From the NCBI GenBank assembly GCA_002400405.1, contig DHFM01000013.1:1-20851 (forward strand): a DNA stretch of 20,851 nucleotides. Reading direction: 5' to 3'. Numbering within the stretch: position 1 is the stretch's first letter; the number at the start of each line of letters is the position of its first letter. Shown here piece after piece: positions 7,546 through 13,841 of this stretch. The notes below the pieces were generated by a model. The model saw only the letters and a list, made by a program, of their open reading frames with translations, had not been told where the DNA came from and did not search any database. This DNA comes from Candidatus Moranbacteria bacterium UBA4824 (GTDB lineage: Bacteria > Patescibacteriota > Minisyncoccia > Moranbacterales > UBA2206). Made by a program: the position numbers and the translations under genes.

Positions 7546-8943
7546 TTATTTTTTAACTTCAGTTATACTGCCCTTCATATAGAAATCCTGCTCCGCCACC
7601 TCGTCCATTTGTCCATCCAAAATCATTTTGAAACCTTTAATTGTGTCAGAAAGTTTCACATATTGTCCCGCGGTTCCCGTAAACTGTTCGGCTACGAAAA
7701 ATGGTTGAGAGAGGAATTTTTGGATTTTTCGTGCCCGGGAAACTGTCACTTTGTCTTCATCGGACAATTCTTCCATTCCCAAAATTGCGATAATATCTTG
7801 AAGATCCTTATATCTTTGCAAAACTCTCTGCACGCCTCGGGCAACTTCATAGTGCTCTTGTCCCACGATATTTGGATCCAAAATTGTTGAACTAGAATCC
7901 AAAGGATCAACGGCTGGATAAATTCCAAGTTCAGAAAGTGAACGAGAAAGAACAACAGTTGAATCAAGATGGCCGAAAGTTGTGGCTGGCGCTGGGTCAG
8001 TTAGGTCGTCGGCTGGCACATATACCGCTTGCACAGATGTAATGGAGCCTTTCTTAGTAGAAGTTATTCGCTCTTGCAAGCGTCCCATTTCTTCGGCGAG
8101 TGTTGGTTGATATCCCACCGCTGATGGAATTCGTCCAAGGAGAGCTGATACTTCTGATCCGGCTTGCGTGAAACGGAAAATATTGTCGATAAAAAACAAA
8201 ACGTCTCGGCCTTCGTCGTCACGGAAATATTCCGCCATCGCAAGAGCAGACAAAGCTACGCGTTGACGTGCCCCTGGTGGTTCATTCATTTGTCCAAACA
8301 CCAAAGCAGTTTTGTCCAAAACTCCTGATTCTTTCATTTCGTGATAGAGGTCATTTCCCTCTCTTGTTCTTTCTCCTACGCCGGCAAAAATTGAATACCC
8401 ACCATGTTCTTGGGCAATGTTTCGGATAAGTTCTTGAATCACCACAGTTTTTCCTACACCTGCGCCACCGAAAAGTCCCACTTTTCCACCTTTGATAAAT
8501 GGGCAAATGAGGTCGATAACCTTGATTCCAGTTTCCAAGATTTCTGCTTTTGTTGATTGATCTTCAAACTTTGGCGCATCTCTGTGAATTGGATATCTTT
8601 TTTCGGCTTTGACCGTTTCAGCTTTTCCGTCAATTGTTTCGCCAAGAAGATTAAACATTCTTCCCAGTGTTCCTTGTCCAACCGGCACGCTAATTGGAGC
8701 GCCCGTTGAAACAACTTCCATTCCACGACGAAGTCCATCCGTCGAACCCATCGCCACTGTTCGTACTCTATTCCCGCCCAGATGTTGAGCCACTTCTAAA
8801 ACAAGCTTAGCGGACTGTCCGCTGATTTCGATTTCTAAGGCGTCATAAATATTTGGCAATTCTGCACCCTTGTCCGCCGATGAGGCGGAGAATTCAACGT
8901 CCACAACCGGCCCGATTACTTGTGAGATTTTTCCTGTGTTCAT
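7546..8943 (-). CDS. atpD: F-type ATP synthase beta subunit
   Basis: Catalytic subunit of F1, making ATP from ADP and phosphate. At 465 aa it has the family length. The P-loop GGAGVGKT is at 159-166, followed by GVGERTREGNDLY with the catalytic Glu, the Walker B FFIDNIFRFTQAGSEVSALL, and the family stretch RIPSAVGYQPTLAEEMG. N-terminal MNTGKISQVIGPVVDVEF is typical, but residues 19-27 (SASSADKGA) are an extra few amino acids whose DNA holds the palindrome at 8873-8889. It is separated from atpG by 702 bases carrying an opposing gene, so it depends on read-through from upstream or on an internal promoter I could not identify. No SD precedes ATG 8943. Confidence 0.98.
   Translation of the reverse strand: MNTGKISQVIGPVVDVEFSASSADKGAELPNIYDALEIEISGQSAKLVLEVAQHLGGNRVRTVAMGSTDGLRRGMEVVSTGAPISVPVGQGTLGRMFNLLGETIDGKAETVKAEKRYPIHRDAPKFEDQSTKAEILETGIKVIDLICPFIKGGKVGLFGGAGVGKTVVIQELIRNIAQEHGGYSIFAGVGERTREGNDLYHEMKESGVLDKTALVFGQMNEPPGARQRVALSALAMAEYFRDDEGRDVLFFIDNIFRFTQAGSEVSALLGRIPSAVGYQPTLAEEMGRLQERITSTKKGSITSVQAVYVPADDLTDPAPATTFGHLDSTVVLSRSLSELGIYPAVDPLDSSSTILDPNIVGQEHYEVARGVQRVLQRYKDLQDIIAILGMEELSDEDKVTVSRARKIQKFLSQPFFVAEQFTGTAGQYVKLSDTIKGFKMILDGQMDEVAEQDFYMKGSITEVKK
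8873..8889. repeat. Short palindrome in atpD coding frame
   Basis: TCCGCC (8873-8878) and GGCGGA (8884-8889) form a 6-bp GC-rich stem with loop GATGA. It encodes residues 19-24 of the beta subunit (SASSAD) at a place where typical beta subunits are several residues shorter. It resembles the GC-rich palindromes at 9615-9631 and 20832-20851. Confidence 0.6.
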
Positions 8944-8949
8944 AAATAA

Positions 8950-9009
8950 TGATCAAGAATCAGTGATCAATGATCAGGAAATTCCTGTTCACTGTTCTCT
9001 GTTCTCTGT
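8950..9009. repeat. GATCA / GAACAGTGAACAG repeat upstream of atpD
   Basis: Tandem-like words: GATCA three times (8950-8976) mixed with GAATCAGTGATCAATGATCA, then CTGTTCACTGTTC and two TCTGTT units. A related shorter stretch lies inside leuS at 4724-4753. It occupies the leader side of atpD. Confidence 0.6.
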
Positions 9010-9083
9010 TAACTTATTTTAAATTCTAATCACTAGATATTTGCTTTATTTTAGCCAAATATTCACTAATTAGGATTTAATAC

Positions 9084-9112
9084 TTGACTTTTTTGGTAAT
9101 TTATGCTAGTAT
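9084..9112 (+). promoter_or_regulatory. Strong extended -10 promoter for the 68-aa gene
   Basis: TTGACT (9084-9089) and TAGTAT (9107-9112) are 17 bases apart, and TGC directly precedes the -10, giving the extended -10 form. Transcription would start near 9119, leaving a ~60-base leader. It points against the surrounding atp genes and is among the best promoters in the window. Confidence 0.8.
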
Positions 9113-9146
9113 ATACAGTTAACAATTCAACATAATTTTAACAACA

Positions 9147-9156
9147 GCTCTTTAAA
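9147..9156 (+). promoter_or_regulatory. boxA-like sequence in the leader
   Basis: GCTCTTTAAA resembles the antitermination boxA core (TGCTCTTTAAC) known from rRNA leaders, where NusB/S10 bind. Position in the leader between promoter and SD fits, but a 10-base match in AT-rich DNA may be chance. Confidence 0.3.
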
Positions 9157-9165
9157 CTTTCAAAA

Positions 9166-9171
9166 AAGGAG
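9166..9171 (+). promoter_or_regulatory. Strong SD deciding a GTG start
   Basis: AAGGAG ends 7 bases before the GTG at 9179, which is ideal spacing. Most genes in the window have no recognisable SD, so this supports a real, well-translated gene. Confidence 0.85.
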
Positions 9172-9178
9172 ACATAAA

Positions 9179-9385
9179 GTGAAAATTAAAACTCAAAACA
9201 GAATTATGGGAAGCATTTTAATCGCAATAGGGGTAATGGCAATAATGGCCATCATCCTAACGAAAGCATGGGGAGTAATATTGTTCGCTGATATATTATT
9301 CTCCGTAATCATCATCTTTTTCATATCTATTGGGATAGCATTTTTCTGCCCAAGATCAAGATATGGTAAGATATTTTTCTACTAG
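9179..9385 (+). CDS. Small two-helix membrane protein, unknown function
   Basis: A 68-aa protein I do not recognise. A short basic N-terminus (MKIKTQNR) is followed by two hydrophobic stretches, about 9-28 (IMGSILIAIGVMAIMAIILT) and 32-57 (GVILFADILF... to the single Cys57), and a basic tail PRSRYGKIFFY. The pattern fits a hairpin with both ends in the cytoplasm. Evidence that it is real comes from its signals: extended -10 promoter, leader, AAGGAG seven bases before GTG, and a terminator right after the stop. It lies between atpG and atpD on the opposite strand, so its mRNA is antisense to any atpG-atpD read-through message. Possible roles include an ATP synthase-associated small protein, a toxin-like peptide or a mobile-cassette gene; none is supported beyond position. 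Confidence 0.75.
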   Translation: MKIKTQNRIMGSILIAIGVMAIMAIILTKAWGVILFADILFSVIIIFFISIGIAFFCPRSRYGKIFFY

Positions 9386-9393
9386 TCTCCTCA

Positions 9394-9432
9394 AGCCACC
9401 ATTCCCATCCCGGGAACTTCGGTGGCTTTTTT
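9394..9432 (+). terminator. Intrinsic terminator of the 68-aa gene
   Basis: AGCCACC (9394-9400) pairs with GGTGGCT (9421-9427), with an inner TTCCC/GGGAA stem, followed by a T-run at 9427-9432. On the minus strand no T-run follows the stem, so atp read-through from atpG to atpD need not stop here. Confidence 0.88.
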
Positions 9433-9463
9433 ATTTTCAATCTTACAAAGAACTTATTTTTCT

Positions 9464-9560
9464 TGTCATCCTGAGCGAAGCGAAGGATCTGCTCAATAAT
9501 ATCACTTGTGTTACTATTTAGTAGATTCTTCGACTCCGCTTCGCTTCGCTCAGAATGACA
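9464..9560. repeat. 97-bp palindromic element, intergenic copy
   Basis: Ends TGTCATCCTGAGCGAAGCGA and TCGCTTCGCTCAGAATGACA are near-perfect reverse complements; inner GGATCT and AGATTC blocks extend the pairing, leaving a central loop of about 35 bases. It is the free-standing relative of the leuS element (5942-6021) and shares GAGCGAAGCGAAG with the rsmI element (18564-18643). Confidence 0.88.
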
Positions 9561-9610
9561 AATATTTTTTATTTTTTAATTCACGTGTAATCAGGATAAT
9601 CACGTGCGAA

Positions 9611-9631
9611 CCCGCCTGCCGGCGAGGCAGG
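9611..9631. repeat. GC-rich palindrome
   Basis: CCTGCC (9615-9620) and GGCAGG (9626-9631) pair across the loop GGCGA, preceded by CCCG. The same framework (CCCGCCT..GCCGGCGAGGC) recurs at the right end of the window. It stands out in base composition from the AT-rich surroundings, just downstream of atpG. Confidence 0.75.
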
Positions 9632-9645
9632 TCAGTGGTTCTGAT

Positions 9646-10605
9646 TTAATTTTCCAACGCCGCCATTCCCGCACTAATCTCCGCTATCTCTTGAGTAATT
9701 TTCATTTGACGAATTTGATTGTAGGCCAGAGTGAAATCATCGGCCATTTCTTTGGCAGCATCGGTGGCATTTCGCATAGCAACCATTCGAGCGGATTCTT
9801 TAGAAGCATTGGATTCCAAAATTGCATGATAGATCTGCATTTCAATGAGACGTGGGATAATGTGATCCAAAACTTCCGCTGGACTTGGTTCAACCTTATA
9901 TTCAGATTTTGGCTTCTTAAGTCCATATTCTTCCGCCAAAACATCCATCTCGGCCAATTGTTTTTCTAAATCAATTTTTGAGAGTGGCAAAATTTGGCGT
10001 ACTTTCGTTTCTTGCTTGATGGCGGAAACATAATCAGTATAGAAAATAACCACTTTGTCATATTTTTTCGCCAGATAATCTTGAGTCACAACCTTTCCCA
10101 CTGCTCGCACAGCTTCAAATTTTGGCAGATAGGTCAAATCATTAAATGAGGCGACAATTTCCTTGCCAGTTCTTCTTACTACACCCTCACCTTTTCTGCC
10201 GACTGTTATAAAATCGATTTTCAATTCTTCGTCAGAGATTTTTGATTCGATTTTTTTGTTTCCAATTCGATTTATTTTCAAATTTTTTGGGTTACTCAAT
10301 TCTTCTTTGATTTTCTTGGTCAATTGAGAATTAAATGATCCGCAAAGTCCACGATTAGACGTAATGGCAATCGCTAAAACACTTTTCACTTCGCGCACTT
10401 CCAAAAGACCGCCTTGTTTCTTTTCAAACGAACGGGCTAAATTTGTGAGCACACTCCAAGCACTGTGAGCATACGGACGAATTGCCAGCACACTCGAAAT
10501 AGCCCGGCGCATCTTGGCCGCACTCACCATTTCCATCGCCCGAGTAATTTTCCCTGTGTTCTGGATGGATTTTATTCGTCTTTTAATTTCTTTACCACTA
10601 GCCAT
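9646..10605 (-). CDS. atpG: F-type ATP synthase gamma subunit
   Basis: The rotating central shaft of F1. N-terminal KEIKRRIKSIQNTGKITRAMEMVSAAKMRRA and C-terminal ESASKESARMVAMRNATDAA-like helix (ARMVAMRNATDAAKEMADDF) plus YNQIRQMKITQEIAEISAGM are the conserved coiled-coil ends. The middle keeps ITSNRGLCGSFNSQL and VGRKGEGVVRRTG. At 319 aa it is about 30 residues longer than usual; the extra lies around residues 95-120 (NPKNLKINRIGNKKIESKIS), encoded by AT-rich DNA with AAATCGAAT-like words, perhaps repeat-derived. It follows atpA after 128 bases of AT-rich repeat. Downstream, 702 bases with the opposing 68-aa gene separate it from atpD. Confidence 0.96.
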   Translation of the reverse strand: MASGKEIKRRIKSIQNTGKITRAMEMVSAAKMRRAISSVLAIRPYAHSAWSVLTNLARSFEKKQGGLLEVREVKSVLAIAITSNRGLCGSFNSQLTKKIKEELSNPKNLKINRIGNKKIESKISDEELKIDFITVGRKGEGVVRRTGKEIVASFNDLTYLPKFEAVRAVGKVVTQDYLAKKYDKVVIFYTDYVSAIKQETKVRQILPLSKIDLEKQLAEMDVLAEEYGLKKPKSEYKVEPSPAEVLDHIIPRLIEMQIYHAILESNASKESARMVAMRNATDAAKEMADDFTLAYNQIRQMKITQEIAEISAGMAALEN

Positions 10606-10609
10606 AAAA

Positions 10610-10733
10610 TAATTTAATAAAATTTTATAATTTTTAATTTTGTAATTTTTAAATAATACTTTAATTTCTAATGTTTAAAAATTAATAAATTTAGATTTAT
10701 TTATAAAATTAAAAATTCAAAAATTAAAAATTC
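10610..10733 (-). repeat. AT-rich dispersed repeat, copy 3 (diverged, inverted)
   Basis: Both ends carry TAATTTTTAATTTT-type units that are reverse complements. Read on the minus strand, the centre (ATTTTTAAACATTAGAAATT) aligns loosely with CATTGAAGCATTGGAAATT of copies 1 and 2. It fills the atpA-atpG gap. The low complexity leaves doubt about common origin. Confidence 0.5.
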
Positions 10734-12242
10734 TTAATTTCCATTCTGATATATATCCTTAAAATCCTTAATTGCCTTCTCTAATTTCGCCACCACATCT
10801 TCCGTCAATTCTTTCTTCTGTGCAATCAATGTCAAAACTTCTTTCGCGCTAGAATCCAAATATCTTTGGAAATCTGCCTCCCAAGCTTTTATCTTTGAAA
10901 CTTCCACGTCATCTAAAAATCCATTCGTGAGAGCATAAAGAATCGCTACTTGGTTTTCCATCAGCATCGGCGCGTATTGATCTTGCTTCAAAATTTCCAC
11001 TGTTCTTCGTCCACGTTCGATTTGACGACGAGTATTTTCATCCAAGTCAGATCCAAATTGAGCAAAGGCTTCCAATTCTCGAAATTGCGCCAAGTCCAAA
11101 CGAAGTTTTCCGGCCACTTTTTTCATCGCCTTTGTTTGCGCAGCTGATCCCACTCTAGATACAGAAAGACCTACATTCAAAGCTGGACGAATTCCTTTAT
11201 AGAAAAGATCAGATTCCAAATAAATTTGTCCGTCAGTAATTGAGATAACGTTAGTCGGAATGTAGGCTGACACATCACCTGCTTGTGTTTCAATAATTGG
11301 CAAAGCCGTGATTGATCCGCCACCAAAATCCTTATTAAGTTTAGCACTTCGCTCAAGAAGTCTGGAATGCAGATAGAAAACATCTCCTGGGTAGGCTTCG
11401 CGCCCCGGTGGACGCTTCAAGATCAAAGAAATTTGACGATAACTCCAAGCATGTTTGGAAAGATCATCGTAAATTACCAAAACATCCTCGCCTTTATCCA
11501 TAAAATATTCTCCCAATGCGCAACCAGAATATGGAGCAACAAAAGAAAATGCCGCTGGATCAGAAGCACCCGCCAAAACAATCGTGGTATATTCCATTGC
11601 ACCTTTCTTTTCAAGTTCCGCCACAATTCGAGCAATCTTAGATTCTTTTTGCCCAATGGCTACATAGATGCATTTCATATTTTGACCTTTTTGATTGATG
11701 ATCGCATCAATCGCAATAGCAGTCTTTCCAGTTTGGCGATCCCCAATAATAAGTTCACGTTGTCCGCGTCCAACTGGGATCATCGCGTCAATAGCCTTGA
11801 TTCCGGTTTGCACTGGTTGATTGACGGATTGTCGAGTGATAACTCCCGGAGCAATTTTTTCAATTGGATAGAATTTATCAGAAACGATTTCTCCTTTGCC
11901 ATCAATTGCTTGTCCAAGAGGATTAATTACTCGGCCAATCATATTTTCTCCCACTGGAATTGACAAAATTTTTCCCGTTGATTTCACTGAATCACCTTCT
12001 TTGATGCCAGAAAATTCTCCCAAAATCATCGCTCCGATTTGACCTTCTTCCAAATTGAGTGCCACTCCATAAATTCCATTGGAAAATTCCAACATTTCCG
12101 AAGCCATTACGTCCGTTAGACCGGAAATTTTCGCCACGCCGTCTCCAACTTCCAGCACTGTTCCAACTTTCTCCGTTTGAGTCTTGGTTTCGAAATTTTC
12201 AATTTGTTTTTTCAGCTGATCGATAATATAATTTTTATCCAT
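10734..12242 (-). CDS. atpA: F-type ATP synthase alpha subunit
   Basis: Non-catalytic nucleotide-binding subunit of the F1 hexamer. The 502-aa length is standard. P-loop GDRQTGKT is at 167-174, followed by CIYVAIGQKESKIARIV, the Walker B VLVIYDDLSKHAWSYRQI, and the family stretch RPPGREAYPGDVFYLHSRLL. The C-terminal helical domain contains LRLDLAQFRELEAFAQFGSD, normal for the family. The gene follows atpH after 17 bases. ATG 12242 yields the usual N-terminus (DQLKKQIENFE) and has no clear SD, so translational coupling with atpH is likely. Confidence 0.98.
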   Translation of the reverse strand: MDKNYIIDQLKKQIENFETKTQTEKVGTVLEVGDGVAKISGLTDVMASEMLEFSNGIYGVALNLEEGQIGAMILGEFSGIKEGDSVKSTGKILSIPVGENMIGRVINPLGQAIDGKGEIVSDKFYPIEKIAPGVITRQSVNQPVQTGIKAIDAMIPVGRGQRELIIGDRQTGKTAIAIDAIINQKGQNMKCIYVAIGQKESKIARIVAELEKKGAMEYTTIVLAGASDPAAFSFVAPYSGCALGEYFMDKGEDVLVIYDDLSKHAWSYRQISLILKRPPGREAYPGDVFYLHSRLLERSAKLNKDFGGGSITALPIIETQAGDVSAYIPTNVISITDGQIYLESDLFYKGIRPALNVGLSVSRVGSAAQTKAMKKVAGKLRLDLAQFRELEAFAQFGSDLDENTRRQIERGRRTVEILKQDQYAPMLMENQVAILYALTNGFLDDVEVSKIKAWEADFQRYLDSSAKEVLTLIAQKKELTEDVVAKLEKAIKDFKDIYQNGN

Positions 12243-12259
12243 AATTGATATTTTAAAAT

Positions 12260-12661
12260 TTACTTAGTTAAATTTCTGCTTAATTTTTTTAACTGTTCTG
12301 CGATGCTTTGATTGAGAACCTCATCTCCAACTTTTATAATAATCCCTCCGATGATATTTGCGTCTATCTTATTATTAATCACAACTTTCTCTGTCTTATA
12401 TTTTCTTTTAATATATTCCCCAATTTTATTCTCAGTTTCACTGTCTAATTTTTCCCTACTCGTTATTTCGACTTCTGAAATTTTATACTTATTGTTCCAA
12501 ATAAGATTGAACTTTTCTATGATTTTTGGAAATAATTTAGTCTGTCTATTTTTTCCGGCAATCCTAACCATATTCAAAACAAGATTGTCTATTTCTTGCT
12601 GAGTCCTATTATCAACCAGTTCAAAGAGTGCTCTGGCATATTGATTGGCGGTAATTTTCAT
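12260..12661 (-). CDS. atpH: F-type ATP synthase delta subunit (short)
   Basis: Delta (OSCP) clamps the peripheral stalk to the top of F1. The N-terminal KITANQYARALFEL matches the family start, and the C-terminal DANIIGGIIIKVGDEVLNQSI is the conserved end. At 133 aa it is about 40 residues shorter than the usual ~175, mainly in the helical N-terminal domain. Position between atpF and atpA supports the call. The ATG overlaps the stop of the preceding AtpI-like gene as ATGA, indicating translational coupling; the TGA there shows UGA is a stop in this organism. Confidence 0.9.
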   Translation of the reverse strand: MKITANQYARALFELVDNRTQQEIDNLVLNMVRIAGKNRQTKLFPKIIEKFNLIWNNKYKISEVEITSREKLDSETENKIGEYIKRKYKTEKVVINNKIDANIIGGIIIKVGDEVLNQSIAEQLKKLSRNLTK

Positions 12662-12912
12662 AACTTATCTTTAGTATTCCTATTATTTTTTTTCATCTCC
12701 CTTTTTGTTTCCCTAAATATTCCAAAAAAAGCGATCACTATAGCAAATCCAACTATACTCAAAAAAATCCACGGTTCTATGTCATATCTTTTATCTAGAA
12801 ATCTTCCCAAGAAAACTGCGAAAAATATCGGTCCGATAATCCAACTGGAAACCCTGCTAAAAAGTGCCAGTCCCGATTTCCACCATAAGATATTATTTTC
12901 TTTTTTTTTCAT
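12658..12912 (-). CDS. AtpI-like small membrane protein (between atpF and atpH)
   Basis: An 84-aa protein with a charged N-terminus, two hydrophobic helices (about 14-36 and 47-66) and a basic, Lys/Asn-rich tail. The core GPIFFAVFLGRFLDKRYD followed by P, LS and VGFA fits the AtpI / ATPase_gene1 family of small proteins encoded with F-type ATP synthases; known members help assemble the c ring or are proposed Mg/Ca carriers. It overlaps atpH by four bases and follows atpF by 28. A second gene of identical length and pattern leads the operon (14611-14865). AtpI-like genes normally come first in atp operons; a copy between atpF and atpH is unusual. Confidence 0.75.
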   Translation of the reverse strand: MKKKENNILWWKSGLALFSRVSSWIIGPIFFAVFLGRFLDKRYDIEPWIFLSIVGFAIVIAFFGIFRETKREMKKNNRNTKDKL

Positions 12913-12940
12913 TTTAATCTATAAAAATGCTGTTTTTTTT

Positions 12941-13435
12941 CTACCCTTTTTCTAAAATTATTTTGTCTATTTCCTCCCTATCACTTGATGTTGTTATATT
13001 TTTTGAAATAATTTTTTCCGTAGCCATAATGACCAAATCTGATAATTCTTTTTTTGCCTCATTCATTATTTTGTCCTTTTCTTGCTTTCCTTTTTTTTCA
13101 TATGAAACAAGGATTCTCTGCGCTTCTTCCTCTGCCTTTTTTATCATTTCTTCGCGATTTTTTTGCGCCAATTCCGTGGAAGAACTTACTATTTTTTGCG
13201 CCTCTTTTTTAGCGGAAATGATAATTTCCTTTTCTGCTTCATCAGCTTTTTTCAGTTTCTCCTCGACTAACTTGGCATTTTCCAAGCCTTTTTCAATTTT
13301 TTTTCTTCGCTCATCGATGAATTTGATGATTGGACCATAACCGAATTTATGCAATATCCAAATCAAAAGACCGAAATTAACCAACTGAGCAATCAAAATT
13401 TTCCAATTTAATCCTAGAGCTTCAAAGAGTTTCAT
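12941..13435 (-). CDS. atpF: F-type ATP synthase b subunit
   Basis: Peripheral-stalk subunit linking the membrane sector to delta/alpha. The 164 aa comprise a short N-terminus, one transmembrane helix (about 12-32: ILIAQLVNFGLLIWILHKFG), the YGPIIKFIDERRKKIEKGL turn, then a long charged coiled-coil rich in Lys, Glu and Ala ending with ATEKIISKNI. Length and design are normal for the family. It follows atpE after a 79-base gap containing a stable stem-loop. A weak AAGAA lies upstream of ATG 13435. Confidence 0.95.
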   Translation of the reverse strand: MKLFEALGLNWKILIAQLVNFGLLIWILHKFGYGPIIKFIDERRKKIEKGLENAKLVEEKLKKADEAEKEIIISAKKEAQKIVSSSTELAQKNREEMIKKAEEEAQRILVSYEKKGKQEKDKIMNEAKKELSDLVIMATEKIISKNITTSSDREEIDKIILEKG

Positions 13436-13471
13436 ACTTTTTTTCTTAACATATTATTTAAAAAATAAACC

Positions 13472-13505
13472 AGTTCAGCCTTTTTACTAGCAAAAAAGCT
13501 GGACT
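13472..13505 (-). other. Stem-loop downstream of atpE
   Basis: AGTTCAGCCTTTTT (13472-13485) pairs with AAAAAAGCTGGACT (13492-13505): 14 positions with one mismatch and one G-T pair, 6-base loop. On the minus-strand RNA a U-rich tract follows a few bases later. It could partly terminate, or protect the 3' end of an atpE message. Confidence 0.7.
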
Positions 13506-13514
13506 ATTTACCTT

Positions 13515-13742
13515 CTAGCTAAATAGAATGATGAGTGATACAACCAACGCATAAATTGCGGTTGATTCAGTGATCGCCATAGACACAAACATAAGCGTTG
13601 TGATCTTATCACTAGCTTCAGGATTTCTTCCAATCGCCTCCATAGCTTTAGCGGCAATCATACCTTCGCCAATAGCTGATCCGACTGCTCCAACTCCGAT
13701 AGCAAATCCGGCAGCTATGGTTTTCAATACTTCTAGTTCCAT
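13515..13742 (-). CDS. atpE: F-type ATP synthase c subunit, Na+-type site
   Basis: The 75-aa hairpin protein that forms the rotor ring. Helix 1 (about 8-31) has the Gly-rich packing motif GFAIGVGAVGSAIGEG, the loop is RNPEA (39-43), and helix 2 carries the ion-binding MAITESTAIYALVV. Glu59 is the essential carboxylate, followed by Ser60 and Thr61 as in Na+-translocating c subunits. Glu26 occupies the position of Gln32 in Ilyobacter, giving the two-carboxylate variant known from Fusobacterium (same spacing, 33 residues). This predicts Na+ coupling, or at least Na+ binding. Stem-loops flank the gene on both sides (13472-13505 and 13771-13827), which may raise its expression to ring stoichiometry. 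Confidence 0.96.
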   Translation of the reverse strand: MELEVLKTIAAGFAIGVGAVGSAIGEGMIAAKAMEAIGRNPEASDKITTLMFVSMAITESTAIYALVVSLIILFS

Positions 13743-13770
13743 ATTTTTTTGCTTAAATTAATTATTATTC

Positions 13771-13827
13771 AGGACTTACACGTTTGATCGCGGAAAAGAT
13801 ATTAACACGAGCAAGCGCGTAAGTCCT
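13771..13827. other. Stem-loop between atpB and atpE
   Basis: AGGACTTACACG (13771-13782) and CGCGTAAGTCCT (13816-13827) pair over 12 positions, one being a G-U wobble in the minus-strand RNA, with a 33-base loop. No T-run follows. It sits 29 bases before the atpE start. It may act as an RNA processing or stability element, or be a small dispersed palindrome. Confidence 0.75.
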
Positions 13828-13841
13828 ATTATTATTTAAAA

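Noticed and set aside
8944..9078. Minus-strand promoter for atpD
   Set aside because: Several AT-rich hexamers occur, but no -35/-10 pair with acceptable spacing was found; atpD may rely on read-through.
11367..11963. 198-codon open frame antisense to atpA
   Set aside because: It lies wholly opposite the strongly conserved atpA, has no SD or promoter, and its peptide looks like a mirror of atpA codons.
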